Positions 23,491-35,363 are shown, counted from the first letter of the stretch. The stretch is 64,000 nucleotides of DNA from Typhlomys cinereus (GCA_023101885.1 JALPQD010000006.1:15586085-15650084); one strand, 5' to 3'. Numbers and translations are program-made. Notes: generated by a model from the letters alone, not told the origin.

Positions 23491-23618
23491 ACTGGTATTC
23501 ACCCTGATAGTTAGTACCTACTGGCTTTAACATGACTTGTCATGTCTCTCTACCCACCAGTGTATCTGTTCTGCTCACATCAAGATAATTGGATTGATGC
23601 ATTTGGAACACATTTCTT

Positions 23619-23911
23619 TCTCTTTTTTTGCATGATTCGTGTGTGTGTGTGTGTGTGGTTCACCCTACTGCCATACTATAGGCCTTCCAAATATTAATGT
23701 TGCCTGTGCCTGGCAGAGCCTGGTAGATGCGGCATGTCATACATGGATTGTTGTACCTCCTTTTCGCTTTTGCTTTGGAGTTCCCCAGGCTCTACACTCC
23801 AGGTCTGAAAGTACAGGTCATTGGTATTATGCCTGGTGTTTTTACATGGGATCTGGGATCTGAACTCAGGGCCTTCTGCTTACAACCCTTGAGCCATTTC
23901 TATAGCCCCAC
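23619..23911 (-). mobile_element. B2-superfamily SINE carrying an inverted foreign segment
   Basis: On the minus strand the head begins near 23909 (TGGGGCTATAGAAATGGCTC). The tail is the (TG)n and T-rich run at the left. The TSD AACACATTTCTT lies at 23607-23618 and 23912-23923. Between the (TG)n and the normal body (GGATTGTTGTACCTCC at 23746), the expected SINE piece, seen intact near 25175-25212, is replaced by 23660-23742. That piece is an inverted copy of 22701-22783. Two plus-strand frames of 74 and 94 codons (23639-24011) span this and are not genes. Confidence 0.88.
23660..23742. repeat. Inverted repeat, arm 2 (inside SINE)
   Basis: Reverse complement of 22701-22783, 79 of 83 positions identical. 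It joins directly to the SINE (TG)n at the left and to SINE body at the right. Confidence 0.95.
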
Positions 23912-23994
23912 AACACATTTCTTAAAGTATATTTGGCTTGCTCACCAAGAAAAACTTAAAAGTTGTCAGCACAGTACACAGGATCACACTGTAG

Positions 23995-24170
23995 TTTTGG
24001 ATAGCAAGTGAGTTCAGATTCAAATTCTAGTTTGATCCTTTGATATGTGTGTGATCTTTCCCATCTGTACTTGTGTATCTGTAAAATGGGATAATATTAG
24101 TGTGAGTACATAGACAAGACAGGTTAAAGGTAGAAGTATCAAATGGTGAATTGCCTTGCCTGTTAGAATA
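23995..24170 (+). mobile_element. MIR remnant
   Basis: TTCAGATTCAAATTCTAG, then GTGATCTTTCCCATCTG and CTGTAAAATGGGATAATATT in MIR order and orientation. Confidence 0.65.
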
Positions 24171-25164
24171 AAATATAATAATACAATTTTAGAGCTACAT
24201 TACACTATATGTATATTTTAACACAGTTTTCCACTTTTATAAATGGAAAAATTGAATTCTGAAAAGTAACTTACTAATTTCCCACATCTGGTTGAAGGTT
24301 GTTTTCAGAAGACCATATTGTTGTTTGTTTCTATACAAGCAAGTTGTGTTCTTTCTTTTGTCTTTTTTCCAAAGTCTCATTTTTTCATCGTGGGCATGTG
24401 TGTTCAGGCATACATATGTCATGGCCAACTTTGGGGGACATAGTTCTCTCTTTCTACATTGAGCTTCCTATAGATTAAACTCACTTATACATAATGAAAC
24501 ATTTCACCAACAGTTCTGACAGTATGACTAGCTAGAAATATTCTTCCATACCATAACAAAACATAGAATTAAAACATCTCTCACACACTTAACCATTTTT
24601 AGCCACTTTGCCACTGACAAATGTTCTAACTAATACCGTGTAAAACTCCCCAGGTGTTCTCACATGTGTCTCAGATTTAGTATGATTTAAATGAGTTCAA
24701 ATCTAATTTGAAGTCTGAGGATTTTCTTTTCCTATGATCTAAATATTTTCTGTGATCTAAATAAGCATGAATGAAAATGTATTTTGACTCATTCAATAAA
24801 TATTTGAGTGCCTAATTGTGTTCTGGGATTATTTGGTGGGGATAAGAGGCATGGTTTTGGCTCTGAGAACTATCAGGGCTCTTAGAAACTTTACCTCACC
24901 TTTGAATGTCAAAATATTCTTTAGTCTAAACTGGGAAGAACCAAAGAGTGAGGTAGGACTTCTTTAAGTAGAATTTTCCATATATCTAGAAATTAATTCT
25001 ATCTGGCAGTGTCATTTATTTCATGCATTTAATCCACTTCTCACCATATTTTTTTGCACAGAATACATGAACCAGGGTAGTGGGTACTATTTCAACTTCA
25101 ATAACTATAGGGAACAGAGACATAATCATACCCAAAAAATCTGTTGTGTACAAGGGGCCCTTAA
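24171..25164. other. Unique intergenic sequence with an L2-like piece
   Basis: At 24785-24860, ATTCAATAAATATTTGAGTG followed by CCTAATTGTGTTCTGGGATT resembles an antisense L2 or MIR end. The rest is unrecognised. Confidence 0.4.
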
Positions 25165-25387
25165 CTGTGTGTGACTGTGGAGGCCCAAGGGTGACTTCAG
25201 GAATCACCCTGGATTGTTCTACCTCCTCTTGGCTTTGTTCTGGAGTTTCCAAGGCTCTACCTTCCAAAGCAAGAACTACAGACCATAGCCATTTCTGCCT
25301 GGCATTTTCACATGGGATCTGAGATCTGAACTCAGGTTTTTCTGCATGCAAGGCAAAGTCTTAAACCCCAAGCCATCTCTCTAGCCT
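25165..25387 (-). mobile_element. Older B2-superfamily SINE, antisense
   Basis: The minus-strand head lies near 25387 (GGCTAGAGAGATGGCTTGGG). The body, on the plus strand, reads GGCCCAAGGGTGACTTCAGG then AATCACCCTGGATTG, CCTCCTCTTGGCTTTG and CACATGGGATCTGAGATC. It supplies the intact comparison for the altered SINE at 23.6 kb. Overlapping frames are not genes. Confidence 0.8.
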
Positions 25388-26639
25388 TCTATCCATAATA
25401 CAATACCTTAGTTAGGCAAAAGGTATCCAGACGACAAGTGTTGTAGACTCTCTGTGCATCTCTTCTAAGCCAAACCAGACTTTTAGAGGACATCTGGCTG
25501 GACAGGCTTAGTTAGTCCTCTCATCATCATGTCTCCTGTGGTTTTTGCTTCTCTTAGGTCCCTGCCCTATGCACACTAGTCTGCTTTGCAGAGAATGAGA
25601 GTAACACATTCAAAGTGGAATTCATTTAGATTCACATCTAAATGGGTTTTAATGTGAAAGTTGCCTCAGGCCAGCAGATGCTTCCCAGATATCACAGGCA
25701 ACATTCATGTGATTGGTCATGATTAAGGATAAAGTTTCAAGGGCCTAACACCATGGGCAAAACTGCTTTTCCCTGAACAGTTGTTTTCTATTTATGTAAT
25801 TTGGTGCTGTGACACACAACCTCACTGTATTCTGTCCGTGCCAATCATGTATGCTTAGGATGAAAAGTGAGGACAGGGAAGATCTATACTAGATGTAGCA
25901 GTGAACTCAAATCACATATAGTGACTTTTCATTTTCCTAAGCAAGGCATTTCTTTTAAACTGTAGGGTGAGAAGGTAATGGAATTCGTACAGTGGATTTA
26001 TTTACTCTACTACTGTCCCTGATAATTTTCATCTTTAAATCATCCCGTAGTTGCACTCCCAACCTTTTTAGACCAATATTAATGTTTCTACCTTCTGGCA
26101 GTAACTAGCAGAAGTGGCATTTCATAATTCAGATGTAAAAATTAAAAGCCAAGTGCTAAAGGTGCTACAGAGTTGCAGGATTCATCCATCCAACTGTTCA
26201 TTGAAAGCCATTCAGAAAATAAGCCTTTGCCAGTCTTCCCCTAGCAAAGGTAAATAATGGAAGCCCAGAAACCCTCTATCCATCCACAGGAGCTCAAAAA
26301 GGATTCATAAAAAACACAGGATGTCTCCTGAAATATTTGACTTCAGAGTTGGTTGGAAAGATTCAGACTTTAGGTTCGTCCATCAGACCTCCAACTGGTG
26401 CCCACCAAGACACAGTTCTAGAAAATCCAATTGGAAAATAGTCTCATCACCAGCCATGAGAGATAAGCCTGTTGTAGCAAGTGGGGAGTTTCCACTCTGG
26501 CCACTGTCCACTCCTTTTTCTTGGTAAGAGACTCCAGATTACTACTCACAAATCACAAACGCACAGTGCACAGTTCTATTAGGGATGTTAGACCCTACCT
26601 ACCCAACTCCTGTTTCCCTAGTACCACTAAAATCTCATT
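25388..26639. other. Unique intergenic sequence
   Basis: No gene or repeat recognised. Confidence 0.5.
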
Positions 26640-26647
26640 CTACACCT

Positions 26648-27057
26648 GTCATAGTTAGGCACAGGTGTCAACTTGACTGTTGAGGGTTTGAGCTCTGGGC
26701 ACAGTTGTAGATAGTCGATGGTTGAGTTAAGCCTAGAGCAAACCTGAAGGACAATGTCTAGCTGATGAGGAAGACCCAGCCCATGGTGGGTAGGATTAGG
26801 CCCACAGAGAGCTAGTTGGGAGAGTTGGCATCCTTCTGTTACTTGGCCAGACATGCTGGTCTGGCAAGTAAGGATTGTCCATCTCTCAGCTGTTATGCAG
26901 TGATGGTGTGGCCAGTTCCCTTGGCCCTGGTGTTGGTGCGTGCTCTCCCATCAAGCTGGACTATGAACTGTAACCAGACTGTCGTAAGAAAGTAAACTCC
27001 TTGTTCCCTTAAGCTGTATGATGGTCATTTATCAGCAACCATGCGGGCGGACTGCCA
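26648..27057 (+). mobile_element. hAT-like DNA transposon, best-preserved copy
   Basis: Starts GTCATAGTTAGGCACAGGTG and ends GCGGGCGGACTGCCA. The first bases and the reverse complement of the end share a tGTnnnAGT pattern, an imperfect terminal inverted repeat. Flanks CTACACCT (26640-26647) and CAACACCT (27058-27065) match at 7 of 8 bases, the 8-bp duplication length expected of hAT elements. There is no transposase frame, so it is non-autonomous. A 75-codon minus frame (26627-26854) is internal sequence. Confidence 0.7.
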
Positions 27058-27082
27058 CAACACCTTTGAGTTAATTAGCTGG

Positions 27083-27130
<48 letters not shown>
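27083..27130. repeat. (CA)n microsatellite
   Basis: About 23 uninterrupted CA units just beyond the hAT-like element. No SINE body is adjacent. Confidence 0.97.
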
Positions 27131-27131
<1 letters not shown>

Positions 27132-27833
27132 ATGCCTAGGAAATTTGACCTATTTGAGGCATGTCAAAGAGATGAAAGGAAACTACTTTGCCTTACAAAA
27201 ATCTATATCTCAATTTCCCCTTTCCCTTTGTGATTTTGTAAGTCACATGTTCAAAACATTCTCTTTCTTCCTCCTCATATGCTTTCTTCTGAACATGTTA
27301 ATTCTAAAGACATTTTTGCTGTGGAGACACTAGGCAGTCTCTAAGCATGCTTTCTATAGGAATTCCCAGCATGTATCCACACAGCATTTGTTCCTATCAT
27401 TTTGTTTTAAAATAAGCACAAATATTCTCAACTCTTTTCCTGCTTAAAAATTCATTATTTTACAAAGGACACAAACCTATACCCCCACACTACTATCAGT
27501 TTTATTTGTACTTTTTTTGACAAAACTCTCTAATGTAATATCTATGAATGAACACTCCTGGAAACAAGCTGTATTTCAAAGTTGATTGACGGATTAGAGT
27601 CTCAATGATGTGGAGAGGCCTGGAATGTTACAATATCAGAGCCAGGTTATCTTGGCTTTATTATCTAGCTCTGTATGTGACCTAATATCCTACTCTCTAT
27701 TAGATACATTGTATAAAATGTTCATCCAGAACCTTCCTTTCAACCAACCAAAAGGAGAGGAATGTCAATAAGTAGCATATATAGCCTGTACTAGAGATCT
27801 CCTTACTTTTCTGCAAGTTATTTACCTGATTGT
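27131..27833. other. Unique intergenic sequence
   Basis: Nothing recognised. Confidence 0.5.
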
Positions 27834-28185
27834 CATGGTTTGAAATGTGTTCCCCACAATCTCATGTTTGGCAAGGTCATGGCACCTTGAGAGGTGGAGC
27901 CTTGCTGGAGAAAGACAGTCACAAGGGGTGGGCCTTGAGGTGGATTAGCCCCACCCTACCTCCAGGAGAAGTCTGCCTTTGCAGCAAGCAGTCTTGCAGC
28001 TATCAGCCTCCAAGATGTCTGCAGTGACTTAAGCCTCCTCCAGCTTTGGCCAGCCAGCCTTGCCTCCTCTTTGAAAGACTGTATCTCCTCTTTGGAACTG
28101 TAAACCAAATAAATTTCCCTTTCTTCCTTAAGTTCCTTGATTTTAGGTGCTCTCTCACAGCAATAGTTAAGAGTAACTGATACAT
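27834..28185 (+). mobile_element. URR1-like non-autonomous hAT element
   Basis: Starts TGTCATGGTTTGAAATGTGT and contains GGTGGAGCCTTGCTGGAG and AACTGTAAACCAAATAAA. It ends CACAGCAATAGTTAAGAGTAACTGATACA in two joined blocks. The start and the reversed end share TGTnnnnGTT. This is the architecture of rodent URR1-type Charlie relatives. A second copy is at 53702-54039. Frames inside (27830-28027, 27956-28282) are element sequence. Confidence 0.6.
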
Positions 28186-30254
28186 TGATGTTTCCACCAA
28201 TGCTTTTGAAAACTGTCTTGATTTGTGACTTTCTTTGTTCTGTGGTTAAATACCTCAAGAAGCTATTACCGCAATAGATCACATGGAATGTGAAGCAACT
28301 TTAGTTTTTGTTTTAGGTTTTGATCACATATTTGACTCCCAAATAAACCATTTTTTTTTCCCTTTGAGGCAAGAGCTGTGTTTCTTGCCTTAATAACACA
28401 TTAGGTAACCGAGATCCTCAACTCCCTGCAGAGACAAAGTATAAATCCTTATTATACTCTTCACATTATCCTTTCAAAAGCATCTTGTCTTCACATTTGC
28501 AAGACAGGGTAATTTAGAGATTGCAAAATTGGTCTTAACCTTTTACAAATGAAAATAAATATTTACTAAATGAAAATAAGACTAGAACTAGCTCTTTCTA
28601 TATCATTTTGGGGTCAGAACAAACACAGCTAAAGAAACAGTTATTCCTTAGCCAAAGAAAGCGATCTTCCTCAGAACATTTTGTTTGTTTCAGTTTAGGG
28701 ATTTGCTTGTTTCACTATTTGTAGGTCTCTGGTATGAAGAGAAACTGGCCTCTTGTCAATTCCAGCCAAGGTTTTTCACCATGGACACTTCCTTTCATAA
28801 TTTAAGATGGTGTACTTCAAAATGCAGCTACCATTTAAAGAAATGCACAGCCAGTGTCTGCACACAGATATTTAGCAGTGAATTGTGCATACAAGGAATT
28901 TCACAGTTACCTATACACCTCCATTTTAAAGGAGACCTCTTGTTGTAAATGACAAGTGCTTATACAGTGTTTTTTTTCTTTATTATTCTTAAAAAATGGT
29001 AAGTGCTTCTTGCTTGCTATTCACTTTATTTATTCACTGGTAACTTCTGTCCTAATCATTGCTAAAGTATTTTTCCTAAAGAACCAAAGCATACATTGCT
29101 TTTTAAGAGGAGTTTTTTTTTTCCCCTTTGTTTTCTGTTTTATTTTTCATTGTAAAACATCTTGCAAATTGATTTTATTCCCTAGGACCCCAAAGTCTTA
29201 AACAACTTGTTTGTTAGGCATTCTGGGGGGTGGGAGTGTGGGCAACCTACTAACAACTATTCATACCTTACAACTATTTAAGAGCTTAAAATTGCAAAAT
29301 AGTATAAGAAAAGAAGAAAACAGCCTGTCCCTTAGCATGTCCCACAGAGGGGGAGCAGTGTTCCATGTTGGTTTTATCTATTGAGGTTGTGTCTTTGTTG
29401 CCATAACACTTTCTAACCTGTTTTCTGCCTCTCATGGATGAGAAAACAGGCATCTGGGCAGCCCAACACTGTTTGCACTAAACAAACAAAGGCAAGGTGG
29501 CCGGTCTAGGGAAACCCTGTAAATATCCAGGAGGCTCAAAGGGCAAGGGGAAGTCCCTGGCTAGAAGAGGGTATGTGAGGCAAGGTGGACAAAAGACTTT
29601 ACAAAGCTCAAAAAGATGACATGGAGGGTGGGTAGTGGGAAGAGTGGGCATCAGAGGGTCTGAGTTCAAGCTTAGATTTGTGTTTCATATGAAGATAGCT
29701 CGATATTCCTGTGGACATGAAGCACTTTCATTCCTTGTGCAAAGGACAATAAAGCAATTCCAAACTTCACTCTTTCTGTAAGCTGTTCCTCCCTCTCTTG
29801 CATCCTGGCCTCCTTCTTCCACTCACCCTGCCCTTGGTGCCATAGCTTCTTATGCACCTTATGCTTCTTATGCATAGCTTCTGGGGCACCACAGCAGGAC
29901 GTTTACCACCCATAAGCAATTCTATATGTGAAGGCAGAGTAAAGAAACTCTGGCGAGTCTTGTACAAGGAGCAAAAAAAAAAATGCAAGGCCATGTGTGT
30001 TTAAATGATCTTGTATACTTTTACAATTCTCTGTCCTTCATTTGGTGGCTTTATGAATGTGACAAGTACTGTGAAAGCTACCAGTGCTGCTATTGGTAAG
30101 TTCAATCAACTTTGCCCTGATGTTAGAGGATTAATTAACACCATGGAATCTGAAAGGTAGTGTTCAGCTTTGTTTGACCTCAGGGGATTTATTTTCACAC
30201 CAAAATAGTGTGAGGCAGTGGGAAGGCACTGGTAGAAATAATGCAAAGAATGAC
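28186..30254. other. Unique intergenic sequence, possible MIR at 29630-29770
   Basis: CTGAGTTCAAGCTTAGATTT near 29660 and the following order weakly resemble MIR. No gene is recognised; frames at 28685-29201 and 29478-29994 lack domains. Confidence 0.4.
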
Positions 30255-31256
30255 AGAGATGAACAGGAAGGATGGGGTTGGAGGGCCACACCAGAAACAA
30301 GGAGAGAAGTGACCATGTTACAGTAGAGAAAATAGGCCTCCATCAAGGACTGCAAGTAATGTGACACCTGGTTAAGTTCACAATACGTTCTTGATCATTT
30401 ACAACTAAGGGGGTATGATCTCAGCAGAAGGGAAGGGCATATAGTTTGGCAGATTAAAAGTAACCATTTTGCAAATGGGTGATTGACCCCTCCCTCACTG
30501 AGGTTTCCTACTTTTATTACATCTACCCTTGAATGTGCTCTTATAATAAGACTCCAGTTTAACAGCTTTTTGTCTCTGGCCGGGGGGGGGGGGGGACATA
30601 CAGTGCCCATCAGGATGGAGTGAAGGGCATTGCAGGAACAGCAAAACTGCAAAAGAAAATCAACAAACCACAATCCAGAACTTCAGAGACTCTATATCAA
30701 CCACCTAGAACTAGGCCAGACTAATCTCTGTAATGAAGCTCAGGGAAATTTGCAGAAGAGGGGGCGGTAAGAGTGTAAGAGCACAAGGATGGGAGGAGCA
30801 ATGATTTGCAAGATACTCCACACAAGTTAGGGCCGAAGCAATCATAATTGGACTTTGCATGCCCTGCGCAATATCCAACACACTATTGACCTCACAAAGT
30901 CTAGCATCAGCTAAAGGCACCAAGATCCTTGGAGGCAAGGGATTGGCAGCCACAGTAGTGTTCCTATGCTTAAGGGGAACAAGGGAAAGGGTTCAGGGAA
31001 TGCCACTGGGTCCTTGTCCTTCATCGGAGAGGAGGGCCCAGAGGAGAGTCAGGCATGTACATTAAAGGACTCTCTGGGAATTGGGGCAGGAGGCACAGGG
31101 GGATGGGGAGGGAGGGTGAGGGGAGAGGGAGCAGGGGGTGCGGGGGGAAGAGGAGGGAGGGAGGGAACTGATGTACCTATTAAGTTTGTATGAGCTGAAA
31201 TAATAATAAAAAATGTAAAAAAAAATAAAAAAAATTTTTTAAAAATTAAAAAAACA
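30255..31256 (+). mobile_element. 5'-truncated L1 (3' UTR)
   Basis: Homologous to the 19.2-kb copy but about 400 bases longer at the 5' side, matching the reverse complement of 35940-36300. The 5' limit is approximate (30190-30260). It contains a run of 14 Gs (30582-30595), the G-rich polypurine tract at about 31085-31165, and TTAAGTTTGTATGAGCTGAA before the A-rich tail. I found no clean TSD. The 80-codon minus frame at 30711-30953 matches the frame in the 19.2-kb copy because both are the same UTR. Confidence 0.88.
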
Positions 31257-33099
31257 AATGAAAGAGAGCCATAGGAAGCTTCCACTAGGGGGCATTTTCA
31301 CAATTGCTGCCATTTATCCTTGGTAGACCTAGAGCTATCTTGGCTATAGTCTCCCTAAGATACACTCTATTGTTGTCACAGTCTCACTGCACTACAGTTA
31401 CAGGGTTTGCTGTATTTCAGGGACATGTGGGGCAGCTTATTCATCCATGGAAACAAAAGGGAAAATGGAGAAATCACAGCACAGAATTAGTGCTAGTGAA
31501 AGATCAGTGGAAGTGAACTCCATTGATACAGCTGGATCTTCAAACTAATGATCACATGGTCTCCATCCAGCAGACTGACTGTGTGATCCTTGGAGAAGTG
31601 TACAAGTAGTTCCATTAAATCCAGTCCATGGGAACAGTTTTGTGTTTTAGTAAAATACTGTGTAACAGATTAAAACACAAATGGAAGAATTGACCTACAA
31701 AGATGCAGGTCTTTTCTCAAGAAGGCAACAATGTAGAACACGTCTGCTTAATAGTGTGGCATTTGACACTCTATTGTTTCCATAACTGTAATTCCAAGCA
31801 CAGCCCATGTCAAAAACAAAATTAACTAAAAATCTCATGTATTGGTTCCATACAGGAAAGTCTGAAAAACAGAAAGTTCTAGATTTAAAAAAAAAAAAAA
31901 AAAAAAAAACTTGACCCAGAATCCTAACCTCAACATTTATAAACTAAAAGACATAGGAAAAGTTATTTGATCTTTGTAAGTATCAATTTTTTCTTCTGTA
32001 ATTGGAAATAAGAAATATAACTTTGTCACAGTTGTTGTCAAGATCAAGTTATGCAATGTATAATAATCTACTTTATACTTCTGTGACATTTAATAATGGT
32101 TCAATTAAGAGTAACTGAAGTCAGTAAGAGAAGGTCTCATATATTTTCCTACTTATCTGAAATCCTTAAAAGCCATAAGAAAAAATAACATCTGCCTCAA
32201 GGCCTATTGCTTTACATCAATATTGAACAAATAATGAAGGACTAGAAAAGGCGTGTCAATTCCAATTCTATTATAAAGATATTTCTTCACATTTGAGCTT
32301 GATACTTAATACTATTTACTCCTGAAACCACAATCCAAGCTCAACCAACTGGTAAGCAAATCAGTGCTGATAATTTTCCAGGTCAAGATGCCTGCTTCAG
32401 ATCTTTATCCTGTGTGTTCCCCCCTACTATATATCAGACATATGACAAGATTCATACCCTGGGATTCTCCATATACACTATACTAAAGTTATATAAGCAA
32501 TGTCTTCTCAGTTTAATTTCTAGGCTTTTGATGACATAAAACCTATTTTCATAAAATGAATTACCTTGGAAATAACAAGCACTTGTAAAGATAATGCACA
32601 TTGGTATTTGTATGAGTCAAATGACAAAATTAAGGTAAGACAAATTGTAAAAACAATTTGCAACTGTTTCTGAGAATTCTGCAGGAGAGTAGGAGCATTA
32701 ATATAGAAAATATAGAAATTTTACATTGAATTTTCTGGCACAATAGGATTTCAGCAAAGTTCACATGGAATAGGGTTCACATGGTGCTGTGGAATCTTCC
32801 CATTCACCTTATCCATAGAAATATTCCTTATTTCCTGTTTTAAATATTAGGTTCTAATTAAACTTTGTCCATGAAAACTGGGGTTTTGCTGCAAAACATC
32901 ATAAAAATAAACAGCTTGAAGTCAGGACATGAAGAAAGCTCTATGGAGGGGTTGTTCTTTGACTTATTCAGCGTTTACCAATCATATAAGGCTTACGGTT
33001 ATTTCAAATTTCAATGTGTCAGGGAAAAATGCTATAGCTTGTAACATGTCTCTTTCCTTCCTCCAAGAAACCTGATGTTTAGGGATTCTGAGAATGGAC
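31257..33099. other. Unique AT-rich intergenic sequence
   Basis: Includes a run of about 23 As at 31887-31909 with no recognisable retroelement body upstream. No gene seen. Confidence 0.5.
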
Positions 33100-33114
33100 A
33101 AGAAATCATACTGA
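33100..33114. repeat. Target-site duplication, left copy
   Basis: AAGAAATCATACTGA, repeated exactly at 33431-33445. Confidence 0.95.
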
Positions 33115-33311
33115 GGGCTGGAGAGGTGGCTCAGGGGTTAAGCCTCCGCCTTGCAGGCGGAAGGTCCTGAGTTCGGATCCCAGATCCCACGTATAGATGC
33201 CAGGCGGAAGCGGGGCGGCCTGCGCTTCTGGTCCTGGTAGGGCGGAGCCTGTGAATCCAGGGGCAGAAGGAGGTGGAGGCGTTCCTGGTGGTTCGCGAAT
33301 TCGTCCGTGGT

Positions 33312-33371
<60 letters not shown>

Positions 33372-33430
33372 CATGCGCGAACACACGCACATGCGCACAG
33401 TTGAATAAATAATAAAAAATTAAAAAAAAA
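33115..33430 (+). mobile_element. Young B2-superfamily SINE, (CA)n-tailed, perfect TSD
   Basis: Head GGGCTGGAGAGGTGGCTCAG, B box GTCCTGAGTTCGGATCCC, and a CpG-rich body (GGCGGAAGCGGGGCGG, GTTCGCGAATTCGTCCG). These are followed by about 26 CA units (33317-33368), TTGAATAAATAATA and an A-tail. The 15-bp perfect TSD and the most intact CpGs of any copy suggest it is the youngest in the window. Three frames of 71-86 codons across it are repeat translation. Confidence 0.96.
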
Positions 33431-33589
33431 AAGAAATCATACTGACACACACAGTGTTTTAAAATAAAACTGATAAGCCCATATGAGTACTGAGTACTGA
33501 TTTCTCTCTCTCCCTCTCTCTCTCAACTTACTTAGGTCTTTATAATAAAATTTGAAGGTTCCATTTCTCCCCACTGTTGTTACACTGAA

Positions 33590-34232
33590 GATAGAAAGAA
33601 GGCCAAGTTCTTTACCACCTTTCTCTCTGCTTTTTAGGCAGTTTTAGAACAGCTATGTTGGGATGGTCTCTGAAGATCTAAGAAAGCCATCCCCCACTGG
33701 GATTAGTCCTGGAGGAACCACCCCCTGTTGATAGGGAAGAACTGACTCCAATCCTCCACAGAGATAAAGTAGTCAATTTCCCCCAACACTTTGTTTATGA
33801 AAGGATATGGAGATTAGTTCCCAAGAGCAGATAAATGAAGTCCACCAAAAGAAACAGTTTGACCAGGTGGGCACAAGATCAACTGGATTGGACCTCAAGA
33901 TGAGTTAACTAATAAGGAAAAGCCTTTCCCTCCCACCTTCCACCCACCCCCTTGTCTAAGTATAAATACATGACCCTAGCAGTCATTTTTTTGGCCCTTG
34001 CCCTTAATAGCATTTCATATCTGGAATCCATGAGTTCTTTTCCAGCTCCATGCCTCTCATGGATTCCATGCCGGGAGTCCATGAGTTCTCCAGAGCACCC
34101 TTGCCCTTCTTGGTACTCCATGTCTGGAATCTGTGAGATCCATTCTTTTTCTCCTCTGATAAACTCTGCCTTAATCCTCTAGATTTGTTCTGGTTTCAGA
34201 CTTCAACTCTGAACACAAGAATCTGGATATAT
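33590..34232 (+). mobile_element. Unnamed LTR family, copy B
   Basis: Same family as 21740-22392. Shares AACTGACTCCAATCCTCC, AAGGATATGGAGAT, a TATA box (TATAAATA at 33961), CATGAGTTCT repeats and TTCTGGTTTCAGACTTCA. The polyadenylation signal has decayed to GATAAA (34158-34163). A short palindrome lies inside (CTCATGGA…TCCATGAG, about 34054-34083). The left end is uncertain (33590-33656). A (TC)n run at 33502-33525 lies upstream. Confidence 0.72.
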
Positions 34233-34399
34233 ACAGATCCCAAGAGAGTGATCACACAACACTTTGATAAATCATTCATTTATCTGTGCAGTAAATATTG
34301 TTGAATTCCCACAGGATTGCAGAGTTTGGAATGATGAAATGCATAGGTATATAACAACCCAGACACATTACAACCACTGTGCACATTCAGGGTTGCAAC

Positions 34400-34500
34400 C
34401 TGGAGATACAGACTGGCCATCCCATTTTAGGATTTTTAAGCTGCATGAACTTGACAAAGTGACTCACTGTCACTGAATCTCAGTGAGACTCAACCCAGGG
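34400..34500 (+). mobile_element. MIR-like remnant
   Basis: GCATGAACTTGACAAAGTGA then CTCACTGTCACTGAATCTCAGTGAG follows the MIR core (…gaccttgggcaagtcactcaacctctctgaatctcag…). Confidence 0.45.
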
Positions 34501-35363
34501 ATTTACAATACATTCCCCTTATAGTTATGATGGTGAGGTATGCAATTCAGTAGTGAGAACATTAGCCTGAAAGAATTACTCAATAGCTCATAATGATATT
34601 TTTCCTTTGGAAAGAAGCTTATGGCCTCAAAACAGAACCAACTCTTCTCCAAGCCCCAGGTGGCAAACACACTTAAGAAACTATGTATTTGGAAAAAGCC
34701 AACCACAGCCATCCTCACTGCTCTCAACTTCATAATGGTAATTGTACTGTCTCCAAGCATTTACTAAATTAATAAAACTCTAACTTGGTTTAGAACACAC
34801 TCAATGTAAATTGGTCTTTTTTTTCTTTCTTGAAATAAGTACCATGAGAACTCAGATGTAAAAAGAGAGTTCCAAAATGTTTTTGTAAGTATGCTTTCTA
34901 AAAGCAATAAGATGGAAGATTAATGTAAATTAATGCTTCTCCCATGGCAGGAGTAAGTCCCTGAGGGTGACTTAGGAGATTTGGGTTGCCATCAGCAGGA
35001 TAACAGCTCACATGCCAAAGCAATAATTCCTAAATGGTACCCTGAGTTATTAATGCAATTTCTAAGAGAACACAGCATCATACAAGGATATGGCTATCAA
35101 ACAAGGTAGATTTGGCTCTATAATGTCTTGCACATGCAACATAATTTTAACACTTGGCTCTTAAAAAGCTGCAAATGCATTTGGCTTTCTCTCTAGTCTC
35201 TTGGGGTATACCAGTCCTCTCTTGTTGCTGTAAGGAATCACAATGAACAGTGGCTTAAAAGACATTTTAGACTTCTGTAAGTCTGTAGCTAAACAGCAAA
35301 CAAGTCTTAGTGGACTAAACTCTGGTTGTTGAAAAGGTTACATTCCTTTCTGAAAATTCCAAG
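34501..35363. other. Unique sequence, possible conserved block 34930-35180
   Basis: 34930-35180 is free of recognised repeats and rich in homeodomain-like TAAT and GATAACAG words. 35205-35340 resembles an old mammalian interspersed repeat (CTCTTGTTGCTGTAAGGAAT…GTGGCTTAAAAGACA) of unsettled family. No gene seen. Confidence 0.35.
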
